In this document: one piece after another, positions 1 to 6,298 of the stretch
Layout of the letters: each line of letters begins with the position of its first letter
Numbering within the stretch: the first letter of the stretch is position 1
NCBI GenBank assembly: GCA_029865285.1
Contig: JAOUHE010000052.1
Coordinates: 1 to 10,916, forward strand
From: Chloroflexota bacterium
GTDB taxonomy: Bacteria; Chloroflexota; Limnocylindria; QHBO01
DNA length: 10,916 bases
Direction: 5' to 3'
Made by a program: the position numbers and the translations under genes
Notes under the pieces: model-generated
The model's input: only the letters and a program-made list of their open reading frames with translations
Told to the model about the DNA's origin: nothing
Databases searched by the model: none

Positions 1-2096
1 TCGATGAAGCCGATCCCCTCGATCTCGTCGTGCGCGCCGGGTCGCTCGCGCGCCCCCCAGATCGCCGCCGCGAGCGCCGGGTAGAGGATCTGGCTCACCA
101 GGCTCGACTTCCCGGACCCGCTCACCCCGGTCACGGCCACGAAACGACCGAGCGGGAATGCCACCGAGATCCCGCGCAGGTTGTTCTCGCGGGCGCCGCG
201 AACGGTGAGCCACTTGCCGCTCCCCGGGCGGCGCCGCGACGGGACCGCCACCGACCGGTCTCCGCGCAGGTAGGCCGCAGTGATCGAGCGGTCATTGGCG
301 AGGAGTTCCCCCAGCGGTCCCGAATGGATCAGTTCGCCACCGTGCTCACCGGCGCGCGGGCCGACATCGATCACCCAATCCGCGGAGCGGATCGTCTCCT
401 CGTCGTGCTCGACCACGATGAGCGTGTTGCCGAGGTCGCGCAGACGCACGAGCGTGGCGATCAGCCGGGCGTTGTCGCGCTGATGCAGTCCGATCGACGG
501 CTCGTCGAGGATGTACAGCACGCCCATCAGCGACGATCCGATCTGGGTCGCGAGGCGGATCCGCTGCGCCTCCCCGCCCGATAGCGTGCCGGAAGCACGG
601 TCGAGCGTGAGGTAGTCGAGCCCGACATCGACGAGGAAGCCGAGGCGGCTGCGGATCTCCTTGAGCACCTGGCGCGCGATCTGGTTTTCGCGCTCGGTCA
701 GGCGCTTTGCGAGTGCGCCGTACCAGGCCAGCGCATCGGTCACCGAGAGCCGCGTCGTGTCGATGATGTTGCGGTCGCCCACCGTCACCGAGATCGACTC
801 GGGCTTGAGGCGGAGCCCATGACAGGTGGGGCACGGGCTGGTGGTCATGTAGCGCTCGATCTCGGTCTTGATCATCTCCGATCCGGTCTCGCGATAGCGC
901 CGCGAGAGGTTCGGTACGGCACCCTCGAACGTGGTGCGGAAGGTGTGCATGTTCCCGTTGCGGGCCCGGTATCTCACCTCGATCCGCTCGCCCTTGTTCC
1001 CGTTCAGGACGATCTCGCGCGCCTCGGCCGACAGGTCGCGGAACGGCACCTCCATCGAGAAGCCGTAGTGCTCGGCCACTGCCTCAAGGATCTTGCTCGT
1101 CCACGACTCGCTGACCACCATCCGCCGCCAGGGCAGGACCGCCCCAGCGCCCAGTGCGAGCCCCTCGTCGGGCACCACCATCTGCGGATCGATCTCCAGG
1201 CGGCTGCCGAGCCCGGTGCAGTCCGGGCACGCGCCGTGCGGCGAGTTGAAGCTGAAGTTGCGGGGCGCCGGCTCCTCGAACGCCCCGCCATGCTCCGGGC
1301 AGGCGTACCGCTCGCTGTAGAGGCGATCCTGCTCGCGCTTCGGCGCATCCGGCAGGTTGACCAGCAGCAGGCCGTCGGCCAGGCGCAGGGCGGTCTCGAT
1401 GGAGTCGGCCATGCGGGAGACATCGGGCCGAAGTCCATCGGCCTCTTCGGTCGAGCCGTGGCGGACGACGAGCCGGTCCACGACCACCTCGATGCTGTGC
1501 TTGAACTTCTTGTCGAGCGTGATCTCCTCGTCGAGATCGCGGATCTCGCCGTCCACACGCACCCGCACAAAGCCCCCCTGCTTCGCCCCGGCCAGCAGCT
1601 TCTCGTGCTCCCCCTTGCGATCCCGGACGAGCGGAGCGAGGAGCATCAGACGCGTCCCCTCCGGCATCTCGTAGAGCTGGTCGACGATCTGCTCGACCGT
1701 CTGCCGCGCGATCTCCCGGCCGCAGACAGGGCAGTGCATCCGACCGATGCGCGCAAAGAGGAGACGGAGGTAGTCGTAGATCTCGGTGACCGTGCCAACG
1801 GTCGAGCGCGGGTTTCGGCTGGAGCCCTTCTGGTCGATGCTGATGGCCGGGCTGAGGCCGTCGATCTGGTCGACATCGGGCTTCTCCATCTGGCCCAGGA
1901 ACTGGCGCGCGTAGGCGGAGAGCGACTCGACGTAGCGACGCTGCCCCTCGGCGTAGATCGTGTCGAACGCGAGGCTGCTCTTTCCGCTCCCGGACAGGCC
2001 GGTGATCACGATCAGCCGATCGCGTGGCATCTCCACGTCGATGTTCTTGAGGTTGTGCTCGCGCGCGCCACGCACGACGATCCGATCGGAGGGCAT
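1..2096 (-). CDS. uvrA: UvrA, excinuclease ABC subunit A (3' end cut by window edge)
   Basis: UvrA is the damage-sensing ATPase of nucleotide excision repair; as a dimer with UvrB it scans DNA in the cytoplasm and loads UvrB at lesions. The visible 698 residues carry the first P-loop GLSGSGKS (33-40), a CPVC pair (122-125), a zinc site CPEH (266-269) with CPDC (290-293), CPTC (422-425), ABC signature LSGGEAQRI (505-513), Walker B ending ILDEPSIGLH (529-538), and the second P-loop GVSGSGKS (657-664). The family usually has about 940 residues, so about 250 C-terminal residues, including the second signature and Walker B, lie outside the window. The start is the only sensible ATG, with the usual MPSDRIVVRGAREHNLKNI-type opening. 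No Shine-Dalgarno precedes it, and the -10 lies so close that the mRNA is probably leaderless. It is last in the repair cluster but has its own LexA-controlled promoter. One zinc ligand is His rather than the Cys seen in E. coli. Confidence 0.98.
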   Translation of the reverse strand, partial: MPSDRIVVRGAREHNLKNIDVEMPRDRLIVITGLSGSGKSSLAFDTIYAEGQRRYVESLSAYARQFLGQMEKPDVDQIDGLSPAISIDQKGSSRNPRSTVGTVTEIYDYLRLLFARIGRMHCPVCGREIARQTVEQIVDQLYEMPEGTRLMLLAPLVRDRKGEHEKLLAGAKQGGFVRVRVDGEIRDLDEEITLDKKFKHSIEVVVDRLVVRHGSTEEADGLRPDVSRMADSIETALRLADGLLLVNLPDAPKREQDRLYSERYACPEHGGAFEEPAPRNFSFNSPHGACPDCTGLGSRLEIDPQMVVPDEGLALGAGAVLPWRRMVVSESWTSKILEAVAEHYGFSMEVPFRDLSAEAREIVLNGNKGERIEVRYRARNGNMHTFRTTFEGAVPNLSRRYRETGSEMIKTEIERYMTTSPCPTCHGLRLKPESISVTVGDRNIIDTTRLSVTDALAWYGALAKRLTERENQIARQVLKEIRSRLGFLVDVGLDYLTLDRASGTLSGGEAQRIRLATQIGSSLMGVLYILDEPSIGLHQRDNARLIATLVRLRDLGNTLIVVEHDEETIRSADWVIDVGPRAGEHGGELIHSGPLGELLANDRSITAAYLRGDRSVAVPSRRRPGSGKWLTVRGARENNLRGISVAFPLGRFVAVTGVSGSGKSSLVSQILYPALAAAIWGARERPGAHDEIEGIGFI

Positions 2097-2103
2097 CTGC
2101 CGA

Positions 2104-2109
2104 ATTCTA
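2104..2109 (-). promoter_or_regulatory. uvrA promoter -10 element (TAGAAT)
   Basis: The minus strand reads TGATAGAATTCGGCAG immediately before the uvrA ATG. TAGAAT matches the -10 consensus at five of six bases and ends seven bases before the start codon, so transcription should begin at or next to the ATG. The -35 region is poorly matched and lies under the LexA box. The position is inferred from sequence only. Confidence 0.55.
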
Positions 2110-2120
2110 TCAGAGCGAAA

Positions 2121-2134
2121 CGAACGTCTGTTCG
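2121..2134. promoter_or_regulatory. LexA operator (SOS box) upstream of uvrA
   Basis: The 14 bases CGAACGTCTGTTCG form an exact CGAAC-N4-GTTCG inverted repeat, which is the LexA box type known from Gram-positive bacteria and relatives (B. subtilis CGAACRNRYGTTCG; mycobacteria CGAAC-N4-GTTCG). It lies 11 bases upstream of the uvrA -10 element and so covers the -35 region, the usual place for repression. uvrA is a classic SOS gene. The call rests on an exact motif match plus the correct target gene and position. Confidence 0.85.
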
Positions 2135-2137
2135 GTT

Positions 2138-2156
2138 CCGCGTTGCCCGAACGCAG
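2138..2156 (-). other. small hairpin between the membrane-protein gene and uvrA
   Basis: On the minus strand CTGCGTT and AACGCGG can pair around a CGGGC loop, giving seven pairs including one G-T. It sits ten bases past the stop of the upstream gene and just before the LexA box, where a terminator of the uvrB-side operon would be expected. No run of U follows, so an intrinsic terminator is unproven; it may be chance in GC-rich DNA. Confidence 0.25.
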
Positions 2157-2165
2157 CACTCTCGG

Positions 2166-2693
2166 TCAGCGCACGAGCCCGTCGTAGTTGCTCACCACGA
2201 ACGTGTTCCGGCACCGCTCGGTCCGCTCCGGTACGCATCGGTCCGCGGCTGCGTCGTCAAAATGACCGATGAAAACCAGCTGCTGAAGACGCAGGTTCGG
2301 CCCTCCCGGCTCGGCACGCGACGGAAACGGGCGACCGCTCGGAGCGGCGAGCCGCAGGCCCATCCGTGCCAGGTCCGCCTGGGTGACATCGTCGGGCGGC
2401 TGCTCGACCAGCAGGACGCGAAGTGGGCAGTCGCGCTGGAGCCATGCCACCCTCGCATCGGCGCCCCCGTCGTCGCCGGTGCAATCCCCGTCGAGCTCCG
2501 CGAACCACCCGGAGATCCGCAGCTCGGTGTCGCCATGCCGGTTCGCCGGCTGCGCATCGTTGAGCACGACGCTCACCGGCAGGAGCCCGAATTCCACGTT
2601 GGGATCGCCCAGCGAGCCGACAGTGAGCATGAACGCCACGAACGCGCCGAGGGCCACGATGAGGCCCACCCCGATGCGGGTCTCGCGGTTCAC
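2166..2693 (-). CDS. hypothetical membrane-anchored protein with four cysteines
   Basis: I do not recognise a named family. With the GTG start the product has 175 residues: a short charged N-terminus (VNRETRIG), one hydrophobic segment (about 7-27) acting as signal anchor or uncleaved signal peptide, and a roughly 145-residue domain predicted to lie outside the membrane. That domain has Cys71, Cys89, Cys153 and Cys161 and a distinctive stretch GHFDD followed by two cysteines seven residues apart and FVV (143-167). The open frame extends 50 codons further upstream, but that part lies inside the glycosylase gene and is low-complexity Ala/Arg. The GTG overlaps the glycosylase stop as GTGA and directly precedes the hydrophobic segment, so it is preferred. 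This suggests translational coupling to the glycosylase gene. A role in repair is not implied by the sequence; the exported topology argues for an envelope function. The cysteines could form two disulfides or bind a ligand. Confidence 0.75.
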   Translation of the reverse strand: MNRETRIGVGLIVALGAFVAFMLTVGSLGDPNVEFGLLPVSVVLNDAQPANRHGDTELRISGWFAELDGDCTGDDGGADARVAWLQRDCPLRVLLVEQPPDDVTQADLARMGLRLAAPSGRPFPSRAEPGGPNLRLQQLVFIGHFDDAAADRCVPERTERCRNTFVVSNYDGLVR

Positions 2694-3394
2694 GCGACCT
2701 GCTCCGCCAGCGCGGCCCAGTGGCTCCCGAGCAGCCCGATCCCCCGCCGCCACAGCTCGACGTGCTCGGGCCGGTTCAGCCAGGTCGAGGCGCCCGACGG
2801 GTGCGGCAGCACCAGGGTGATCGCCCCGGGTGCTCGCTCCCACGCGAGCTCACGTCCCACCAGATCGTCGAGACGCGCCTCCGTGCCGAACGCGTGTCGC
2901 TGGGCGAGGCCCCCCACCAGCACGACCAGCCGCGGGCCGAGCAGGCGCACCTCTTCGTCAAGGATCGGTGCCCAGCGCCGCACGTCGGCCGTCGACGGCG
3001 GTGAATCGACCGACGCGCCCGGCCGCCGTCCCGGGTAGCACTTGCCGACCGAGGTCACGTACCAGCGCTCGCGGAAGTCGGTGACCGTGACCGCGGCGAG
3101 ACCGAGCCAGCCGACAAGGCGGCGCCCGGCGTCATGGGCGAATGGGAGTCCGGTCTCGATCTCTCGCCAGCCGGGCGCCTGTCCGATCAGCATGGCGCGC
3201 TCGCTGCCATCGCCGGAAAGGACGGGGGCCGCCGCGCCGGCATCGCCGCAGCGGGGCATTCGGTCCTGCAGCGCCCGAAGCCCGGTTCCCGCCGGCGCGC
3301 GGCGTGGCGTCGGAATGGGCCACGGACCTGCGTAGCGCACCCGTTTCGGGCGGACTGCAGTGCCGGCGGGAGAGAGGACGTCGGTTGCCGTCAT
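2690..3394 (-). CDS. uracil-DNA glycosylase superfamily protein (family 4/5-like)
   Basis: Proteins of this fold remove uracil or related deaminated bases from DNA to start base excision repair. The 234-residue product has the family A-motif GQAPGWRE (71-78) followed by G-LPF (82-85), a GKCYPGRRP strand (117-125), the hydrophobic strand PRLVVLVGGLA (154-164), and the second active-site motif LPHPSGAS (196-203). Family 4/5 enzymes normally hold a 4Fe-4S cluster on four cysteines. Here, judging from remembered family sequences, only Cys49 and Cys119 remain, while the other two positions appear as Met46 and Trp141, so the cluster may be lost. The first 45 residues are Pro/Arg-rich and probably disordered. 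The ATG overlaps the stop of the upstream gene as ATGA, and its own stop overlaps the next GTG, so it is the centre of a coupled set. It could instead be a non-uracil specialist or a UdgX-like binder; substrate cannot be read from sequence. Confidence 0.85.
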   Translation of the reverse strand: MTATDVLSPAGTAVRPKRVRYAGPWPIPTPRRAPAGTGLRALQDRMPRCGDAGAAAPVLSGDGSERAMLIGQAPGWREIETGLPFAHDAGRRLVGWLGLAAVTVTDFRERWYVTSVGKCYPGRRPGASVDSPPSTADVRRWAPILDEEVRLLGPRLVVLVGGLAQRHAFGTEARLDDLVGRELAWERAPGAITLVLPHPSGASTWLNRPEHVELWRRGIGLLGSHWAALAEQVA

Positions 3395-4011
3395 TCGCCC
3401 CGCAGCCGCCCTGCCAGGCGCAGGTCGTCGGCGATCGCCAACCGGATCAGGCGGCGAACGCCGTCAGCCCCTGGTCCGGCCGCTTCGAGAGCGGCGGTCA
3501 GCACCTCGCGGGCGGCATACAGGCGGTCGATCGGGTCATCCCCTGCCACCGTCGCCGACGCCCCGAGGATCGCCGACGAGGCGAGATCCTGGCGCGCGAG
3601 CGCGTCGAGCGCATGAACCAGGTCGGGCGCCCGATCGGCCGCGGTATCCAGGGCAGCCGCCAGTTCCTCGCGCGCCAGCTCGAGCCAGGTCAGGAACGCG
3701 CTGAACTCGGCCGGAGAAGGAGGAAGCTCGTCCAGGCTGAAGGCGGCGCGACCGATGCCATCGGGCCCCGGCGCCGCGTCGGCGCGCTCGACCTCGTACC
3801 AGTTGTCGCCGACGAAATCGGGCGCGCGCTCACCGGCGTCACGCAGCCATGCGGTGAACCACTCGACGCGACGGGGCATGCCCGCGGTCGCCTCCTCGTC
3901 GGTCGGTGCGAAGACGGCACAGCCTGGCATTTCGGCCGCGTAGGCGGCAACCGTCGCCCCTCCGTCGAGGCCGGTCTCGACGAAGATCGCGTGGGGCATG
4001 GTTCCGGCCAT
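3391..4011 (-). CDS. HicB-like / DinB-like two-domain protein
   Basis: The 206-residue product opens with a HicB-like (UPF0150) pattern: a short strand HAIFVETGLDGG (7-18), then AAYAAEMPGCAVFAPTDEEA (23-41) and a helix RRVEWFTAWLRDAG (47-60). This matches the 'pelPGc...T.eEA' signature of antitoxin-type HicB folds. A Pro-rich linker (about 80-102) leads to helices from AEFSAFLTWLELAREELAAAL (101-121) to the end. This layout resembles HicB-like proteins fused to DinB-type four-helix bundles that I recall from Chloroflexota and similar genomes; the DinB part is an inference and the usual metal-binding histidines are not obvious. An open frame runs 49 codons further upstream, but that overlaps uvrB. 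ATG 4011 lies ten bases after the uvrB stop with a well-placed GAGG, so it is chosen; ATG 3999 is the alternative. No HicA toxin gene is adjacent, so a toxin-antitoxin role is not supported. Confidence 0.65.
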   Translation of the reverse strand: MAGTMPHAIFVETGLDGGATVAAYAAEMPGCAVFAPTDEEATAGMPRRVEWFTAWLRDAGERAPDFVGDNWYEVERADAAPGPDGIGRAAFSLDELPPSPAEFSAFLTWLELAREELAAALDTAADRAPDLVHALDALARQDLASSAILGASATVAGDDPIDRLYAAREVLTAALEAAGPGADGVRRLIRLAIADDLRLAGRLRGE

Positions 4012-4019
4012 TCGCCGAG

Positions 4020-4023
4020 CCTC
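4020..4023 (-). promoter_or_regulatory. Shine-Dalgarno for the HicB-like gene, inside the uvrB stop
   Basis: GAGG on the minus strand overlaps the uvrB TGA stop and is eight bases before ATG 4011. It decides the start of the HicB-like gene against the longer open frame and suggests that ribosomes finishing uvrB reinitiate there. Confidence 0.6.
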
Positions 4024-6163
4024 AGGGTCGCCGGCGGCGAGGCGGCCGTCGTCGGCTGCCTGCAGCGATGATGTTCGGCCGGGCCGCGGTGCTGAAGACC
4101 TCGCGCGAACGACTACGACCCTGGCCACCCGAGTCGCCAACCTGCGCGGCGTCCGCATACACGTCGGCAGGGATGGTGCCCGGCTCGGCGGCCAACTCGT
4201 CGCGGAGGCGGCGAAGTTGCAGGATCTCGTCCCGGAGGGCGGCGGCCCGCTCGAACTCGAGGTTCCGCGCCGCCTCCTTCATCTGCGCCTCGAGGCGCCC
4301 CATCATGCGGGCCAGCTCCTCCGGCTCGCGGCCATCGACCTGCAGTTCGGCGCGCTCCTCGGCGATCTTGCGCAGTCCCTGGTGGACGTCGCGGATCGCC
4401 TTGATGATCGTCTCCGGGACGATGCCGTGCTCGGTGTTGTAGGCGACCTGTCGGGCACGACGCCGATCGGTCTCATCCATGGCTGCTCGCATGGAGTCGG
4501 TCACGCGGTCGGCGTACATGACCACCCGCCCGCCGATGTTGCGCGCCGCGCGGCCGATCACCTGGATGAGCGAGCCGCCCGAGCGCAGGAAGCCCTCCTT
4601 GTCGGCGTCCAGGATGGCCACCAGGGTCACCTCGGGGAGGTCGAGCCCCTCGCGCAGCAGGTTGATCCCAACGAGCACGTCGTACACCCCGAGGCGCAGG
4701 TCGCGCAGGATCTCGACCCGCTCCAGCGTGTCCACCTCGCTGTGCAGCCACTGCACCTTGATCCCGAGCTCGGCGAGGTAGTCGGCCAGATCCTCGGCCA
4801 TCTTCTTGGTGAGGGTGGTGACCAGGACGCGCTCTCCCCGGTTCACCGTCTCGCGAATCTCGGCGATCAGGTCGTCGATCTGCCCTGCCGTCGGCCGGAC
4901 ACTGATCTGCGGATCTACCACGCCGGTTGGGCGGATGAATTGCTCGGCGACGCGCTGCGCCCGCTCGGTCTCGTACGGCCCCGGCGTGGCGCTCATGTAG
5001 ATCACCTGGTTGAGGTGATCCTCCCACTCCTCGAACGTGAGTGGCCGGTTGTCCAGGGCGGACGGCAGGCGGAATCCGAAATCGACCAGGATCTCCTTGC
5101 GGGTCCGATCGTTCTTGTACATGCCATGCACCTGCGGGACGCTCATGTGGCTCTCGTCCACGATCAGCAGGAAGTCGGTCGGGAAATAGTCGATCAGGGT
5201 CCATGGCCGGCTCCCCGCCTCGCGGCGAGCCAGGTGCCGCGAGTAGTTCTCGATTCCGGAGCAGTACCCGACTTCGCGCATCATCTCCAGGTCGAACTCG
5301 GTCCGCTGGCGCAGGCGCGCCGCCTCAAGCTCGCGTCCCTGTGCGGAGAGCCAGCCGACCCGCTCCCCCATCTCGACCTCGATGTCGGCAGCGGCCGCCA
5401 GCAGCTTGTCGCGGGGCGTGACGTAGTGGCTGGCCGGGTAGAAGTTCACCTCGCGCCGCTCAGCCAGCACCTCGCCGGTGAGGGCATCGACCTCCACGAT
5501 CCGCTCGACCTCGTCACCGAACAGATCGACCCGCACCAGGTACTCGCCGTGCGGCGGCTGGACCTCCAGGACGTCGCCGCGCACACGGAACCGGGAGCGC
5601 GCCATCGCGGTGTCGTTGCGCTGGTACTGCAGATCGACAAGGTGTCGCAGGATCCCGTCGCGACGGTAGTGCCCGCCGACCTTGAGGTTGATCACCGTTG
5701 CGCCGTAGTCGATCGGAGCGCCGAGGCCGTAGATGCATGAGACCGACGCCACGATGATCACGTCGCGGCGCTCGAACAGGGCGCGCGTCGCGTTGTGGCG
5801 GAGCCGGTCGATCTCGTCGTTCCGCGACGAGTCCTTCTCGATGTACGTATCGGATCGCGGCAGGTACGCCTCGGGCTGGAAGTAGTCGTAATAGCTCACG
5901 AAGTACTCGACCGCATTGTCGGGGAAGAACTCACGGAACTCCTGGTAGAGCTGCGCGGCGAGCGTCTTGTTGTGGGCCATCACCAGCGTCGGCTTGCCGA
6001 CCGCCTCGATCACCTTGGCCGCGGTGAAGGTCTTGCCGGTCCCGGTCGCGCCCAGCAGGACCTGGTGGCGCAGTCCCTCTTGTACGCCGCGGACCAGCGC
6101 CTCGATCGCCTGCGGTTGGTCGCCGGTCGGCTCGAACGGGGCGTGCGCGACGAGATCGGGCAT
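4022..6163 (-). CDS. uvrB: UvrB, excinuclease ABC subunit B
   Basis: UvrB receives damaged DNA from UvrA, verifies the lesion with its helicase-like ATPase and recruits UvrC for incision. The 713 residues show Walker A GATGTGKT (38-45), the beta-hairpin YYDYFQPEAY (91-100) that inserts between the strands, the DEAD-type box IVDESH (334-339), motif YMSATPGPYE (389-398), helicase motif V around GINLLREGLDLPE (499-511), motif VI QVIGRAARN (534-542) and a C-terminal UVR coiled coil (about 615-652) that binds UvrC. The family usually has about 660-690 residues; the extra length is a low-complexity tail (about 680-713) ending in an Arg/Pro run. The ATG at 6163 is the only start compatible with the conserved N-terminus, because an in-frame TAG lies 15 codons upstream; its ribosome site is weak (GAGG 14 bases away). 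It heads the repair cluster and is divergent from the TadE-like gene. Confidence 0.98.
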   Translation of the reverse strand: MPDLVAHAPFEPTGDQPQAIEALVRGVQEGLRHQVLLGATGTGKTFTAAKVIEAVGKPTLVMAHNKTLAAQLYQEFREFFPDNAVEYFVSYYDYFQPEAYLPRSDTYIEKDSSRNDEIDRLRHNATRALFERRDVIIVASVSCIYGLGAPIDYGATVINLKVGGHYRRDGILRHLVDLQYQRNDTAMARSRFRVRGDVLEVQPPHGEYLVRVDLFGDEVERIVEVDALTGEVLAERREVNFYPASHYVTPRDKLLAAAADIEVEMGERVGWLSAQGRELEAARLRQRTEFDLEMMREVGYCSGIENYSRHLARREAGSRPWTLIDYFPTDFLLIVDESHMSVPQVHGMYKNDRTRKEILVDFGFRLPSALDNRPLTFEEWEDHLNQVIYMSATPGPYETERAQRVAEQFIRPTGVVDPQISVRPTAGQIDDLIAEIRETVNRGERVLVTTLTKKMAEDLADYLAELGIKVQWLHSEVDTLERVEILRDLRLGVYDVLVGINLLREGLDLPEVTLVAILDADKEGFLRSGGSLIQVIGRAARNIGGRVVMYADRVTDSMRAAMDETDRRRARQVAYNTEHGIVPETIIKAIRDVHQGLRKIAEERAELQVDGREPEELARMMGRLEAQMKEAARNLEFERAAALRDEILQLRRLRDELAAEPGTIPADVYADAAQVGDSGGQGRSRSREVFSTAARPNIIAAGSRRRPPRRRRP

Positions 6164-6205
6164 GGGAGTGGGGCTGACCTCGATGAGGAACGGAGGGACC
6201 CATCG

Positions 6206-6211
6206 ATTCTA
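6206..6211 (-). promoter_or_regulatory. candidate uvrB -10 element (TAGAAT)
   Basis: TAGAAT on the minus strand matches the -10 consensus at five of six bases and is identical to the element before uvrA. Both are preceded by TTTCGC nearby. It would give a uvrB leader of roughly 35 bases. The -35 is poor (TCGGTA at 16-base spacing) and falls inside the palindrome. Inferred from sequence only. Confidence 0.45.
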
Positions 6212-6217
6212 GCGAAA

Positions 6218-6239
6218 CCCCCATCGGTACCGATCGGGG
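6218..6239. promoter_or_regulatory. 22-bp near-perfect palindrome, candidate operator for uvrB / tadE
   Basis: A perfect 12-base palindrome ATCGGTACCGAT (6223-6234) is flanked on each side by one unpaired C and then by CCCC on the left and GGGG on the right, so 10 of 11 base pairs match across 22 bases. Its core is 11 bases upstream of the uvrB TAGAAT, about the same offset as the LexA box from the uvrA -10. It is not a LexA sequence. Lying between divergent starts, it is more likely a regulator site than a terminator. The regulator is unknown. Confidence 0.55.
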
Positions 6240-6261
6240 ACTAGTCGACCGGCCTATATCC

Positions 6262-6273
6262 GACGGTACGGCT
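6262..6273 (-). repeat. second copy of the GTACCG motif
   Basis: On the minus strand this reads AGCCGTACCGTC and shares CCGTACCG exactly with the third copy and GTACCG with the 22-bp palindrome. With the third copy it forms an eight-base inverted repeat (6264-6271 and 6289-6296, 17 bases apart) that could be a paired operator or an RNA hairpin just before the TadE-like start codon. Confidence 0.4.
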
Positions 6274-6286
6274 CCTTCCTAGGCTG

Positions 6287-6298
6287 GACCGTACCGAT
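6287..6298 (+). repeat. third copy of the GTACCG motif, overlapping the TadE-like ATG
   Basis: GACCGTACCGAT shares its last eight bases, GTACCGAT, with the right part of the 22-bp palindrome and ends inside the TadE-like ATG. Occupation by a protein, or pairing with 6264-6271 in RNA, would block initiation at this ATG. Confidence 0.4.

Noticed and set aside
2694..2843. Upstream extension of the membrane-protein gene to 2843
   Set aside because: It lies wholly inside the glycosylase gene and would put 50 residues of Ala/Arg-rich sequence before the signal anchor; the GTGA overlap at 2693 is the better start.
819..3038. A 739-codon open frame on the plus strand
   Set aside because: It runs antisense through uvrA and three other real genes, and its translation is His/Asp/Arg/Leu-rich with no domain. 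It is a by-product of G/C at third codon positions in the genes on the other strand.
3391..4011. A HicAB toxin-antitoxin locus
   Set aside because: No small HicA-like frame with its conserved histidine is next to the HicB-like gene; its neighbours are uvrB and a glycosylase.
4012..4158. Upstream extension of the HicB-like gene to an ATG at 4158
   Set aside because: It would overlap the uvrB 3' end by over 130 bases and adds a low-complexity Arg/Ala stretch, while ATG 4011 has a well-placed GAGG and directly precedes the conserved domain.
3998..5740. A 580-codon open frame on the plus strand
   Set aside because: It is antisense to uvrB, whose motifs on the minus strand are unmistakable; the plus-strand translation has the same shadow composition.
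6218..6239. The 22-bp palindrome as an intrinsic terminator
   Set aside because: Both neighbouring genes start, not end, here, and only three T residues follow it on the minus strand; an operator fits the context better.
6255..6260. TATATC as the -10 of the TadE-like operon
   Set aside because: Only four of six bases match the consensus and no -35 is visible at a suitable distance, so it is not listed as a promoter.
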